From NCBI RefSeq assembly GCF_044377145.1, contig NZ_JBILJQ010000007.1, positions 48,711 through 112,710 of the forward strand: a stretch of DNA of 64,000 nucleotides, written 5' to 3'. Under the pieces are notes generated by a model. The model saw only the letters and a program-made list of their open reading frames with translations. It had not been told where the DNA came from and did no database searches. This document shows, in pieces, positions 52,538 to 62,279 of the stretch (the stretch's first letter is position 1; each line of letters starts with the position of its first letter). Made by a program: the position numbers and the translations under genes. Source of the DNA: Aquimonas sp044377145. Its GTDB lineage: Bacteria > Pseudomonadota > Gammaproteobacteria > Xanthomonadales > Xanthomonadaceae.

Positions 52538-55522
52538 GTGTTTTCGGCACGGCGCATGGGCAGTTGGAACAAGGGCGATGTTGGAGCAACCGCGCCTGCG
52601 TTTGGCGAAGTTTCCCGCGTGTGTGCGCTGACAAGCCATCGTCCCGAGCAGCTTCTGCTGCAGTGTGTCGAGCCGCTGCGCCTGGGTCATCAAGGCCTGG
52701 ATGCGCGGCTATGGCTGGACGATGCCACCGGTTCGCGGCCGATTGCTGAGTTGCTCGCCGGGCCTCTGCCTGGGCTTGAGCCTGAGCCTGGTTCAACAGC
52801 TTCGACCCCTGGCTCCGCCGCCTGCGTGGTTGACCTGGGTGACGGAGCAGCGGTGCGGGTCGAGCTGCGCTGGCGCATCGGTGATGCACTGACCGAGCTT
52901 GAGCGGAATGCCCTGGAGCAAGCGCTGCGGGATCGCGTGGTGGCGGCGCTTGAGGTCGAGCGACTGCAGCTCGCCTTGGGGCGCCTGGCCGCGGCAGAGC
53001 GCCTCCAGCGGGCGCTGTATTCGATCGCCGACCAGGCCAGCGACCAAGGTGATCTGAGCGAGTTGATCGCCGGCGTCCATGCCATTCTGGGTGGGCTGAT
53101 GTACGCCGAGAATTTCTACATCGCCCTGGTTGATCGCGAGAACGAAGTCTTTCGGTTTCCTTACTTTCGCGATTGCGTGGACACTCAGGGGCCGCCGATT
53201 GGTCGGGCGATCCCGCTGGCGGACTATCGAGGCTCGCTGACGGAGTACGTCATCCGCAGCGGTCAACCTCTGATGGGGCCATCGCCGGAGCTACTGAAGC
53301 AGGTCGGCCTGCTTGAGCAAAACGACAGTTTTGGGCCGCAGTCGGTGGATTGGCTGGGCGTGCCCTTGATCCGGGCAGGCGAGCTGTTCGGTGTAGTGGT
53401 TGTGCAGAGCTACGACTTGCAGCATCGCTACAGCGACAGCGACCGCGCGCTGCTGACCTATGTCGCCCAGCATATTGCGACCGCGCTGGAACGCAAGCTG
53501 GCCCACGAGGATCTGGAACGACGCGTTGCCGTTCGCACGGATGAGCTGAGGGTCGCCAACCTGGCTCTGCGCGCCGAGATCGAAGAGCGCCATCGCGCCG
53601 ATCGGCTGCAGGCCGCGCTGTTCCGAATTGCCGAGCTGGGCTCCTCGGGCGGCAGCATTGAGGATTTCTTCGCTGCGGTGCACAGCGTGGTGTCGGAGCT
53701 GCTGTTCGCGTCCAACTTTTACATCGCCCTGCATGACGGCGCCAACGGCGCGCTCGATTTCCCCTATTCGGTGGATCAGTTCGACCGTGATCGGCCCAAG
53801 CGCAGGCTGGGCCGAGGCATGACCGAGTACGTGCTGCGCACCGGCCGCCCCATGCTTGCCGACCGCGCGGCTATCGATGAGCTGGTGCGTCAAGGCCAGG
53901 TCGAGAGCAGCGGCACGCAGGCACACATCTGGCTCGGCGTGCCCCTGATCTGCGCGCATTCGACGGTGGGCGTGCTGGCCGTACAGAGCTATGGCGACGA
54001 ACGCAGCTACGAGCGCCGCGACCAGGAGCTGCTGACTTTCGTGTCCTATCACGTGGCGAACGCACTAGAACGCAAGCGCGCAACCGACTCGCTGCGGCAG
54101 GCTTATGCCGAGCTGGAGCGGCGCGTGGAGCAGCGTACCGAAGCCTTGTTCGAGGCCAATCGCGACCTGCGCCAGCAGATCACCGAGCGCGAACGGATCG
54201 AGTGGCAGCTGAAGCATGCCGCCCTGCACGATGCGCTGACCGGTCTGCCCAATCGCGCCTATCTGATGACGCGGCTTGGGGAAGCGCTGGCCCGCTATTT
54301 GGTTTCCTCCACCGATTGCTTCGCCGTGCTGTTTCTCGATCTCGACCGCTTCAAGGTTGTAAACGATTCGGTGGGCCATCTGGTCGGCGACGAACTGCTG
54401 AAGGAGGCCGGCGCGCGCATCGCCGCGAGTGTCGGTCGCCGCGGCACCATCGCGCGACTCGGTGGCGACGAGTTCGCGATCCTCATCGAGGGCGTCGAAG
54501 CCGAAGTGCAGGCCACCGAAGCCGCGGCGCGGATCATCGAGGCGATGGAGCTGCCGATTCGAGCCGGCGGCAAGGAGCTCTACAGCTCGGTCAGCATCGG
54601 CATCGCGATGGCGCAGCCGCACTACCGCAGCCCGGCCGAGCTGCTGCGCGATGCCGATGTCGCCCTGTACCGCGCCAAGGCCAATGGGCGGCGGCGCTTC
54701 GAGCTGTTCGACGAGGAGCTACGACGCGAGGCGCTGCTGCAGCTGGAGCTGGAAGGCAATCTGCGGCGCGCGCTGGTGCGCAGCGAGTTCGAGCCGGTGT
54801 TCCAGCCGATCCTGTGTCTGCACACCGATCAGATCGTTGGCTACGAAGCCCTGCTGCGCTGGCGACATCCGCAGCGCGGCTTGCTGGCGCCGGTCGATTT
54901 CCTGAACCAAGCGGAGGAGTCTGGCCTCCTTGAGGCGATCGACTGGCAGATGTATGAACTGGTTTTCGCTCAGGCTTGGCAGCTGCTGGCCCAGGGCGGT
55001 TACGTGAGCATCAATGTGGGCGCCCGCCATCTGCGGTCGGCCAGTTTCGTGCCCGAGCTGATGCGCATGCTGAGCCGCTACGAGCTGCCGCCGCAGCGTC
55101 TGCGGATCGAGGTCACCGAACGTAGCCTGTTCGAGCAGCCCGAACTCGCGCGCAGGCTGTTGGCAGAGTTGCGCGAGTTGGGGGTTTCGTTGGCGCTGGA
55201 TGATTTCGGCACCGGCTATTCCTCATTGAGCTACCTGCATCAGTTTCCGCTGCAGGTGTTGAAGATCGACCGCAGTTTCGTCGAAGCGATTGACCAGCCC
55301 GAGCCCGGCAATGCGGTAGCGGTGCTGCGCGCGGTCTGTGCCCTCGGGCAGTCGCTGGGCATGGAAGTGGTCGCCGAAGGCATCGAGAGTTTCGACCAAC
55401 TGCACAAGGTGCGGGAGCTGGGATGCCGTTATGGTCAAGGCTATCTGCTCGGCCTGCCCAAGCCGGTCGGACAACTGATCGCGGCCGACGAGCATGAGCC
55501 GACCGCGGTTGCCGAAGGTTGA
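52538..55522 (+). CDS. GAF-GAF-GGDEF-EAL cyclic-di-GMP protein
   Basis: 994 residues from GTG 52538 (ATG 52556 is the alternative). Two GAF-type sensor domains: about residues 145-325 (LYSIADQASDQGDLSELIAG, VDWLGVPLIRAGELFGVVVV) and 350-510 (LFRIAELGSSGGSIEDFFAA, HIWLGVPLICAHSTVGVLAV), each followed by a coiled coil (ERRVAVRTDELRVANLALRA and ERRVEQRTEALFEANRDLRQ). Then GGDEF with intact RLGGDEFAILIEG at about 640-652, and EAL with YEALLRWRHPQRGLLAPVDF and LDDFGTGYSSLSYLHQFPLQ. Both the cyclase and phosphodiesterase active-site signatures are present. It has no transmembrane segment, so a cytoplasmic sensor with an unknown GAF ligand. It probably tunes biofilm or motility; output is not predictable from sequence. 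Confidence 0.92.
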   Translation: MFSARRMGSWNKGDVGATAPAFGEVSRVCALTSHRPEQLLLQCVEPLRLGHQGLDARLWLDDATGSRPIAELLAGPLPGLEPEPGSTASTPGSAACVVDLGDGAAVRVELRWRIGDALTELERNALEQALRDRVVAALEVERLQLALGRLAAAERLQRALYSIADQASDQGDLSELIAGVHAILGGLMYAENFYIALVDRENEVFRFPYFRDCVDTQGPPIGRAIPLADYRGSLTEYVIRSGQPLMGPSPELLKQVGLLEQNDSFGPQSVDWLGVPLIRAGELFGVVVVQSYDLQHRYSDSDRALLTYVAQHIATALERKLAHEDLERRVAVRTDELRVANLALRAEIEERHRADRLQAALFRIAELGSSGGSIEDFFAAVHSVVSELLFASNFYIALHDGANGALDFPYSVDQFDRDRPKRRLGRGMTEYVLRTGRPMLADRAAIDELVRQGQVESSGTQAHIWLGVPLICAHSTVGVLAVQSYGDERSYERRDQELLTFVSYHVANALERKRATDSLRQAYAELERRVEQRTEALFEANRDLRQQITERERIEWQLKHAALHDALTGLPNRAYLMTRLGEALARYLVSSTDCFAVLFLDLDRFKVVNDSVGHLVGDELLKEAGARIAASVGRRGTIARLGGDEFAILIEGVEAEVQATEAAARIIEAMELPIRAGGKELYSSVSIGIAMAQPHYRSPAELLRDADVALYRAKANGRRRFELFDEELRREALLQLELEGNLRRALVRSEFEPVFQPILCLHTDQIVGYEALLRWRHPQRGLLAPVDFLNQAEESGLLEAIDWQMYELVFAQAWQLLAQGGYVSINVGARHLRSASFVPELMRMLSRYELPPQRLRIEVTERSLFEQPELARRLLAELRELGVSLALDDFGTGYSSLSYLHQFPLQVLKIDRSFVEAIDQPEPGNAVAVLRAVCALGQSLGMEVVAEGIESFDQLHKVRELGCRYGQGYLLGLPKPVGQLIAADEHEPTAVAEG

Positions 55523-55624
55523 CCACGTCGAGATAGGCGGAAACGTCTGCCGGGCGCACTTGCATTCCCAGCCGGGGCCAACTGCGCTAGTTTGCGATGC
55601 TGCATTGCACACGGCGAACTTCTG

Positions 55625-58381
55625 ATGTCCTCGAATCCCCTGCCCGAAGCTGAAGCCCTCGAACCCGAAACCCTTCGCGAAGTCGATCTGCCGCAAAGCG
55701 ATCAAGCGCTGCGCGAGGACGTCAAGCGGCTGGGCTCGCTGGTCGGAGAAGTCATCGCGGATCAGGAAGGCGAGGCCTTCTTCGAACGGGTGGAAGCGCT
55801 GCGCCGGCTGGCGATCCTGCGTCGTGAGCAGGGCGAGTCACTGCAGTCGCTCGCGACCGCCGTCGATGGCCTGCCGCTGGATCAAGCCGAAGGATTGGTG
55901 CGAGCCTTCGCCACCTACTTCGGCGTGGTGAACCTGGCCGAGCGCATCCATCGCATCCGTCGTCGCCGCGATTATCAGAAGCGTGAGGCGGCACCGCAGC
56001 CCGGCAGCCTGCTGGCGGTGGTCAGCGAACTCAAGGACAGCGGGCTTGGCTTCGACGAACTGCTCGCCCTGTTGAAACGCCTGCACATCGAGCCGGTGTT
56101 CACCGCGCATCCCACCGAGGCGATGCGGCGCGCCCTGCTCGACAAGGAGGCCGATGTCGTCCGCTGCCTGATCGATGACCTCGACCGCGCTCGCACACCG
56201 GGTGAGCGGCGGGTGGATCTGGCGCGGATGCGGATGGCACTCACCTCCGGCTGGCAGACCGCGGAGAACGTGATCGAAAAGCCGACCGTGGCCGACGAAT
56301 TGGAGCATGTCAGCTACTACCTCGGGCACGTGCTTTATCTGATCCTGCCCGCCTTCCACGAACTGCTGGCGGAAGCGGTCGAGACCGTCTATGGACGCAC
56401 CTTGCCTGCACTGCCGCCGGTACTGCGGTTCGGCTCTTGGGTCGGCGGTGACATGGATGGCAATCCGAATGTGGGCGCCGACACCGTGGCCGCGAGCATG
56501 GCCTCGCAGCGCAGCCTGATCATCGGCAATTATCGCGGCGACCTCGTGCATCTGGCCAACCTGTTGACCCAATCCAGCGGTCGCGTCGGGGTCGATCCGC
56601 GCGTGGCCAAACGCATCGACGACTACCGCGCGAGGCTCGGCGATGCCGCGCAACGACTGCGCTCGCGGCATGACGACATGCCCTACCGGCAGTTGTTGAA
56701 CCTGATGGTGCTGCGGCTGGAGGCGACCGAAGCCGAGGCGGCCGAGGCCTATCGCAGTCCGGCCGAGTTGCTGGACGATCTGAATCTGATCGCGCATTCG
56801 CTGAAGAGCCAACGCGGCGAGCACGCCGGGTTGTTCGCGTTGCGCCGGCTGCTGCGGCGGGTCGAAGCCTTCGGCTTCCATCTGGCAACCCTCGACCAGC
56901 GGCAGGATTCGCGCGTGCACGATGGTGCGCTGGCGGTGTTGCTGGACGATCCCGACTGGTCCGAACGCTCAGCGGATGAGCGTGGCCGGCGGCTGGCGAC
57001 CCTGCTGGCGGGCCCTCTTGCTGAACGCAGCACGGAAGATCCCTCTGCCCAGCGCGTGCTCGACGTATTCGCGACGCTGGCTCGGCTGCGTCCGCGCTAT
57101 GGCAGTGATGCGTTTGGCCCCTACATCGTCAGCATGAGCCGGAGCGCGGCGGATGCGTTGGCGGTGCTGGTGCTGGCGCGTATGAGCGGCCATGTCGATG
57201 CCCAGGGGCGAGTGCCGCTGGACGTCGCGCCGCTGTTCGAAACCGTCGACGACCTTGCCGCGGCACCGGCGGTGGTCGCGGCCCTGCTCGATGACCCGCT
57301 GTACCGGGGTCACGTCAAGGCGCGTTCTGAACGTCAGGTGGTGATGCTTGGGTATTCCGACAGCGCCAAGGATGCCGGCCTAGCCGCCTCACGCTGGGCC
57401 ATCCAGCGCGCGCAGATCGCACTGACCGCCTTGGGCGCCGAACGCGGTGTGCGCATCCAGTTCTTCCATGGCCGTGGTGGTTCGGCCAGCCGCGGTGGCG
57501 GCAAGACCGAGCGTGCGGTGATCGCGGCGCCGCGCGGCAGCGTCGACGCCTATCTGCGGCTGACCGAGCAAGGCGAGGTTATTCACCGCAAATACGGCAT
57601 CCGCGCCCTGGCGCTGCGCAACCTTGAGCAAATGGCCGGGGCTGTGCTGCGTGCAACCGCACGGCCACGCCCGCCGGAGCCGCGCGAAGGTGTCTGGCGC
57701 GAGATCATGTCCGGCATCGCTGGTGAATCGCGCCGCGTCTATCGAGCCTTGGTACACGAAGACCCCGGCTTTGTGCCGTACTTCCGGGCGGCAACGCCGA
57801 TTGATGTGATTGAGCGGCTCAAGCTCGGCTCCCGCCCGGCCAAGCGCGCCGCCGGCGGCCAGGCCGGCGTGGAATCCTTGCGCGCAATTCCTTGGGTGTT
57901 CGCGTGGTCGCAGAACCGCTGCGGCTTGACCGCTTGGTACGGCGTAGGCAGCGGCCTGCAGGCCGCCATCGATGCGCATGGCCTTGAGGCCGTCGCCGAG
58001 ATGGCAAGCGACTGGCCGTTCTTCGCCTCGCTGGTGGACGACGTCGAGATGGTGCTGGCCAAGACCGAGCTCGATATCTTTGAGCGCTACTCGTGGTTGG
58101 CCGGCGACAGCCATCGCGAGTTCTTCCCGCGCATCGCCACCGAGTTCGAGCGCACCGTCGCGGCGGTGCTGGCGTTGAAGTCCAGCCGCGAGCTGCTCGA
58201 AGGCGATCGACGCCTGCGACTGTCGATCCGCCTGCGCAACCCGTATGTGGACCCGATCAGCCTGCTGCAGATTGATCTGCTCAGGCGCTGGCGAACGGCG
58301 GGTCGCCCGGAAGACGGGCTGTTTCACGCCCTGGTCGCCACCGTCAACGGCATCGCGGCGGGCGTGCAGAACACCGGTTGA
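55625..58381 (+). CDS. ppc: Phosphoenolpyruvate carboxylase
   Basis: 918 residues from ATG 55625. It carboxylates PEP to oxaloacetate, the anaplerotic counterpart of PckG. Catalytic VFTAHPTEAMRRALLDKEAD (His162), the VGGDMDGNPNVGADTV motif, MLGYSDSAKDAGLAASRWAI, and FFHGRGGSASRGGGKTERAV are intact, and the C-terminal ERYSWLAGDSHREFFPRIA region leads to NPYVDPISLLQIDLLRRWR and the final GVQNTG. The length and terminal residue pattern are typical. Divergent orientation is absent: it follows the c-di-GMP gene by 102 bp in the same direction. Confidence 0.97.
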   Translation: MSSNPLPEAEALEPETLREVDLPQSDQALREDVKRLGSLVGEVIADQEGEAFFERVEALRRLAILRREQGESLQSLATAVDGLPLDQAEGLVRAFATYFGVVNLAERIHRIRRRRDYQKREAAPQPGSLLAVVSELKDSGLGFDELLALLKRLHIEPVFTAHPTEAMRRALLDKEADVVRCLIDDLDRARTPGERRVDLARMRMALTSGWQTAENVIEKPTVADELEHVSYYLGHVLYLILPAFHELLAEAVETVYGRTLPALPPVLRFGSWVGGDMDGNPNVGADTVAASMASQRSLIIGNYRGDLVHLANLLTQSSGRVGVDPRVAKRIDDYRARLGDAAQRLRSRHDDMPYRQLLNLMVLRLEATEAEAAEAYRSPAELLDDLNLIAHSLKSQRGEHAGLFALRRLLRRVEAFGFHLATLDQRQDSRVHDGALAVLLDDPDWSERSADERGRRLATLLAGPLAERSTEDPSAQRVLDVFATLARLRPRYGSDAFGPYIVSMSRSAADALAVLVLARMSGHVDAQGRVPLDVAPLFETVDDLAAAPAVVAALLDDPLYRGHVKARSERQVVMLGYSDSAKDAGLAASRWAIQRAQIALTALGAERGVRIQFFHGRGGSASRGGGKTERAVIAAPRGSVDAYLRLTEQGEVIHRKYGIRALALRNLEQMAGAVLRATARPRPPEPREGVWREIMSGIAGESRRVYRALVHEDPGFVPYFRAATPIDVIERLKLGSRPAKRAAGGQAGVESLRAIPWVFAWSQNRCGLTAWYGVGSGLQAAIDAHGLEAVAEMASDWPFFASLVDDVEMVLAKTELDIFERYSWLAGDSHREFFPRIATEFERTVAAVLALKSSRELLEGDRRLRLSIRLRNPYVDPISLLQIDLLRRWRTAGRPEDGLFHALVATVNGIAAGVQNTG

Positions 58382-58389
58382 GAGTCTGT

Positions 58390-58418
58390 GGCTGCCTGGC
58401 TGCCTGGCTGCCTGGCCG
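58390..58418. repeat. Short tandem GCTGCCTG repeat after ppc
   Basis: Three copies of the 8-bp unit GCTGCCTG followed by a degenerate fourth, nine bases after the ppc stop. A simple-sequence repeat between convergent genes. Confidence 0.7.
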
Positions 58419-58448
58419 CCTCGACGGCCAGCGCAGCCGCAGCGGCGT

Positions 58449-59570
58449 TTACGGTTCCAATGCCTGCCGAAGGTCCTCGATCAGGTCGTCCGCATGCTCA
58501 AGGCCAACCGAAACACGTAGCAGGCCGGGTGGTGAGACCGGCTTCGGCTCTTCCACGGAGGCGCGATGTTCGATCAGCGACTCGCAGCCGCCCAGCGATG
58601 TTGCGCACTGGAACAAGCGGGTCTTGGCGCAGACCGCGAGGGCGGCCTCGCGACCGGCGCCAAGCTCGAAGCTGAGCATGCCGCCCGGGCGGCTCATCTG
58701 CCGCTGCGCGAGCGCGTAGCCGGCGTGGCTGCGAAGGCCGGGGTAGTGCACCACCGACACCGCGGGGTGCGCGTCGAGCGCGGCGGCGAGCCGTTCGGCA
58801 TTGGCGCAATGCATCGCCATTCGCGCCGGCAGCGAGCGCAGCCCGCGCAGAATCAGCCAGGCGTTGAACGGGCTGGCGCTGGCGCCGAGCAGCTTGCGGA
58901 TCTCGAACACCTGCGCGCTCAAGGCAGTTTCGCGCGCGAAGCACAGCAAGCCGCCCATCACGTCGGAATGGCCGCCCATGTACTTGGTGGCCGAATGCAG
59001 CACCACATCGGCACCGAGCGCGATCGGCTGCTGCAGCACCGGTGTGGCGAAGGTGCTGTCGACCACCAGCAATGCCTTCGAAGCGTGCGCGATCTCGGCG
59101 CAGACGCCGATGTCGACTACCTGCAGCAAGGGGTTGGACGGTGTTTCAATCCACACCGCTGCGGTGGAAGCCGACATCGCCGCACGCAGCGCGGCGGGAT
59201 CGCCGGCATCCACGAACACCGCCGTCAGTCCCCAGCGCGGCAGCCAGTCTTCAGCCAGCACGCGGATACCGTGGTAGAGGTCGCGTTGAAACACCACCTG
59301 GCCACCGGCAGGCAGGGCTTGGAGCAGGGCGGCTGCCGCGGCCATGCCGGTCGATAGCAACAGGCTGCGCTCGGCGCCATCCAGGGCCGAGGCCGCCGCT
59401 TCAAGCCGGGCCTGGGTCGGGTTGTCGTAGCGCTGATACAGATAGCCGTGGTCCTGGCTGCCATCGGGCGCATGCAGGAAGGTGGTGGCCAACTGCAGCG
59501 GTGGCGACAACGCACCGGATTCGGGATCGGCGTCGGCGCCAATGTGGACGGCACGGGTTTCAAGGCGCAT
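58449..59570 (-). CDS. Trans-sulfuration PLP enzyme (cystathionine gamma-synthase/lyase type)
   Basis: 373 residues. Cys/Met-metabolism PLP family: RAVHIGADADPESGALSPPL, YLYQRYDNPTQARLEAAASA, LLLSTGMAAAAALLQALPAG, ETPSNPLLQVVDI, VVDSTFATPVLQQPIALGAD, and the PLP lysine in LHSATKYMGGHSDVMGG (Lys196). The C-terminal FQCATSLGGCESLIEHRASV region is also typical. Sequence alone does not separate cystathionine gamma-synthase (MetB), beta-lyase (MetC), gamma-lyase or O-acylhomoserine sulfhydrylase, so no symbol is given. It is divergent from argD and convergent with ppc. Confidence 0.85.
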   Translation of the reverse strand: MRLETRAVHIGADADPESGALSPPLQLATTFLHAPDGSQDHGYLYQRYDNPTQARLEAAASALDGAERSLLLSTGMAAAAALLQALPAGGQVVFQRDLYHGIRVLAEDWLPRWGLTAVFVDAGDPAALRAAMSASTAAVWIETPSNPLLQVVDIGVCAEIAHASKALLVVDSTFATPVLQQPIALGADVVLHSATKYMGGHSDVMGGLLCFARETALSAQVFEIRKLLGASASPFNAWLILRGLRSLPARMAMHCANAERLAAALDAHPAVSVVHYPGLRSHAGYALAQRQMSRPGGMLSFELGAGREAALAVCAKTRLFQCATSLGGCESLIEHRASVEEPKPVSPPGLLRVSVGLEHADDLIEDLRQALEP

Positions 59571-59710
59571 CGGCGGTTCCGGTGGTCGGCGATAGATTTG
59601 GCGGCAGTCTCAGCCGTGCGCGTGGAGCATGCAATGGTCGAAGGTCAGCGCCTGGCCTGCTCTGCGATACTGCGTGGCCCTCTTTGCGCCGCGATCCGAG
59701 TGATTCTCTG

Positions 59711-60931
59711 ATGTCCGACCTCGCCGATACCCTGCTTGCCACTGCCCGCCGCCGCTACCTGCCGATCTACCGCCCGCGCGAGCTGATCCTCGATCGCGGC
59801 GAGGGCTCGCGGGTGTGGGACACGGCTGGCCGTGACTACATCGATCTTGCGGCCGGCATCGCGGTGAACGCCCTCGGCCATGCTCATCCCCAACTCCGCG
59901 AAGCCTTGATCGAACAGAGCGGCAAGCTTTGGCACACCAGCAATGTCTTCTACAGTGCGCCGCCGGTGCTGCTGGCCGATGAGCTGGCGGAGGCTTCAGG
60001 GTTCGCCGAGCGCGTGTTCCTGTGCAATTCGGGCGCGGAAGCCAACGAGGCTGCGATCAAGCTGGCCCGCCGGCATGCCGCTGCACGCGGGCGCGGTCCT
60101 GACCAGCGCGTGATCGTGACCTTTCGAGGGTCGTTTCACGGCCGAACGCTGGCGACCCTCACCGCAACCGCGCAGCCCAAGTACCAGGAAGGTTTCGAAC
60201 CGCTGCCCGGCGGGTTCCGCTACGTCGATTTCAACAGCGTGGAAGGCTTCGACGCGGCCTTCGATGCTGACGTCTGTGCGGTTCTGGTCGAGCCGATCCA
60301 GGGCGAGGGCGGGGTCATGCCGGTCGCACCCGGGTTCCTGCAGCACCTGCGTCGGCGCTGTGACGAAACCGGCGCCCTGCTCATGCTGGATGAAATCCAG
60401 TGCGGCATGGGCCGCAGCGGCCGCTTGTTCGCCTCCAACTGGGATGAGGTGCAGCCCGACACGATCAGCCTGGCCAAGGCCCTGGGCGGCGGGTTTCCGA
60501 TCGGCGCTTTGCTGGTCGGCGCGCGGGCAGCCGAGACGATGGGCTTCGGCAGTCATGGCACCACCTTTGGCGGCAACCCCTTGGCGGCAGCGGTGGCTCG
60601 CGTGGCTCTCCGAATTCTCAATTCGCCGGAGCTGCTGGCCAATGTCGAGCAGCGCGGTGCCCAGCTGTTGGCGGGGCTCGCCTCGATCAATGCCGAGCTC
60701 GATCTGTTCAGCGAAGTGCGTGGGCGCGGCCTGATGCAGGGTGCCGTACTGCACGCGCGCTACGCGGCGCGTGCGGGCGAGGTGCTGGATGCCGCCGCAG
60801 GTCATGGCCTGCTGATGTTGCAGGCGGGCGTCGGTGTGCTGCGTTTCGTGCCGGCACTGAACATCCGCGAGGATGAGCTGGCCGAAGGCCTGCTGCGACT
60901 GCAGCGTGCTCTGCGCAGCGTGTTCGTCTGA
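59711..60931 (+). CDS. argD: Acetylornithine/succinyldiaminopimelate aminotransferase
   Basis: 406 residues from ATG 59711. Class III PLP aminotransferase for arginine biosynthesis (and commonly lysine). YLPIYRPRELILDRGEGSRV, DLAAGIAVNALGHAHPQLRE, LCNSGAEANEAAIKLARRHA, GSFHGRTLATLTATAQPKYQ, the cofactor aspartate in LLMLDEIQCGMGRSG (Asp227) and PLP Lys256 in ISLAKALGGGFPIGALLVG are all seen. The C-terminus RFVPALNIREDELAEGLLRL fits ArgD/AstC/DapC. Divergent from the transsulfuration enzyme by 140 bp. Confidence 0.93.
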   Translation: MSDLADTLLATARRRYLPIYRPRELILDRGEGSRVWDTAGRDYIDLAAGIAVNALGHAHPQLREALIEQSGKLWHTSNVFYSAPPVLLADELAEASGFAERVFLCNSGAEANEAAIKLARRHAAARGRGPDQRVIVTFRGSFHGRTLATLTATAQPKYQEGFEPLPGGFRYVDFNSVEGFDAAFDADVCAVLVEPIQGEGGVMPVAPGFLQHLRRRCDETGALLMLDEIQCGMGRSGRLFASNWDEVQPDTISLAKALGGGFPIGALLVGARAAETMGFGSHGTTFGGNPLAAAVARVALRILNSPELLANVEQRGAQLLAGLASINAELDLFSEVRGRGLMQGAVLHARYAARAGEVLDAAAGHGLLMLQAGVGVLRFVPALNIREDELAEGLLRLQRALRSVFV

Positions 60932-60938
60932 AGCGAAT

Positions 60939-60971
60939 GGCTCGCGAGCGGCATCCAGCCGCCCGCGAGCC
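60939..60971. terminator. Bidirectional terminator between argD and hemL
   Basis: GGCTCGCG-A-GCGGC-ATCCA-GCCGC-C-CGCGAGCC forms a 13-bp stem interrupted by one mismatch. It is nearly symmetrical and lies between two convergent genes, so it can act for both. Confidence 0.8.
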
Positions 60972-60982
60972 GACCACTCTAT

Positions 60983-62269
60983 TCAACCCGCGCGAGCCTC
61001 GACAAAAGCTTCGGCGGCGGCCGCCACGGTGGCGGCGATATCCGCATCCGAATGCGCGGCGGAAATGAAGCCAGCCTCGTAGGCGGACGGTGCGAAGTAC
61101 ACGCCGCGCTTCAGCAGGCCGTGGAAGAAGCGATTGAAGGCAGGAACGTCGCAGGTCGTCGCCTGCGCGAAGCTCTCCACCTTCTGGTCGGTGAAGAACA
61201 GGCCGAACATGCCGGGCACGCGATTCGTGGTCACCGCGACCCCGGCCTTCGCAGCCGCGGCTTCGAGTCCATCGCACAGCAGGTCCGTCTTGCGCATCAG
61301 ATCAACGTGGAAACCCGGCGCCTGGATCAGCTCGAGTGTCGCGAGGCCTGCGGCCATCGCGACCGGATTGCCCGACAGCGTGCCGGCCTGGTAAATCGGG
61401 CCGGAAGGCGCGATCTGCGCCATGATCTCGCGCCGACCACCGTAGGCCCCGACCGGCATCCCGCCGCCGATGATCTTGCCGAAGGTCGACAGATCAGGCT
61501 GCACGCCATACAGGGCCTGCGCGCCGCCGACGTCGACGCGAAATCCCGTCATGACCTCATCGAAGATCATCAGCGCGCCGTAGCGCGTGCAAAGCTCGCG
61601 AAGATGCTGCAGGTAGCCGGGCTTGGGCAGAATGCAGTTCATGTTGCCGGCAACTGGCTCGATGATCAGGCCGGCGATGTCGTGGCCATTCTGATCGAAT
61701 AGCGTAGTGGCGCCTTCGAAATCGTTGTAGGACAGGGTCAGGGTCAGATCGGCTAGGCCGCTGGGTACACCCGGCGACGTCGGCACGCCGAAAGTGAGCA
61801 TCCCGGAGCCTGCTTTCACTAGAAAGGCATCGCCATGGCCGTGATAGCAGCCCTCGAACTTCACGATCCGCGAGCGACCGGTGTGGCCGCGCGCCAGGCG
61901 GATCGCCGACATCGTGGCCTCGGTGCCGGAGTTGACCATGCGCGTCATCTCCAGCGATGGCACCAACCGCGACAGCGTTTCCGCCATGGTGACTTCAAGC
62001 GGGTTGGGCACGCCGAAGCTCAGCCCGTTCTGGGCGGTGCGGGTTACCGCCTCAAGAACGCTCGGGTGCGCGTGGCCGGCGATCATCGGGCCCCAGGAGC
62101 CTATGTAGTCGATATAGCGAGTGCCTTCGACGTCCCACAGATAGGCGCCCTGAGCGCGGGTGGCGAAGAAGGGTTCGCCACCGACGGATCGGAATGCGCG
62201 CACTGGCGAGTTCACACCGCCGGGCATCAGCAGCTGAGCGCGCGCGAACAGCGCGTGATTGTTGGACAT
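60983..62269 (-). CDS. hemL: Glutamate-1-semialdehyde 2,1-aminomutase
   Basis: 428 residues from ATG 62269. Class III PLP enzyme that makes 5-aminolevulinate in the C5 haem pathway. LMPGGVNSPVRAFRSVGGEP, YIDYIGSWGPMIAGHAHPSV, MVNSGTEATMSAIRLARGHT, KFEGCYHGHGDAFLVKAGSG, LMIFDEVMTGFRV and the PLP Lys265 in TFGKIIGGGMPVGAYGGR are all present. An AAGGAG Shine-Dalgarno overlaps the thiE stop (TAAGGAG), so the two are closely coupled. Convergent with argD. Confidence 0.98.
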   Translation of the reverse strand: MSNNHALFARAQLLMPGGVNSPVRAFRSVGGEPFFATRAQGAYLWDVEGTRYIDYIGSWGPMIAGHAHPSVLEAVTRTAQNGLSFGVPNPLEVTMAETLSRLVPSLEMTRMVNSGTEATMSAIRLARGHTGRSRIVKFEGCYHGHGDAFLVKAGSGMLTFGVPTSPGVPSGLADLTLTLSYNDFEGATTLFDQNGHDIAGLIIEPVAGNMNCILPKPGYLQHLRELCTRYGALMIFDEVMTGFRVDVGGAQALYGVQPDLSTFGKIIGGGMPVGAYGGRREIMAQIAPSGPIYQAGTLSGNPVAMAAGLATLELIQAPGFHVDLMRKTDLLCDGLEAAAAKAGVAVTTNRVPGMFGLFFTDQKVESFAQATTCDVPAFNRFFHGLLKRGVYFAPSAYEAGFISAAHSDADIAATVAAAAEAFVEARAG

Positions 62270-62279
62270 CGATGACTCC

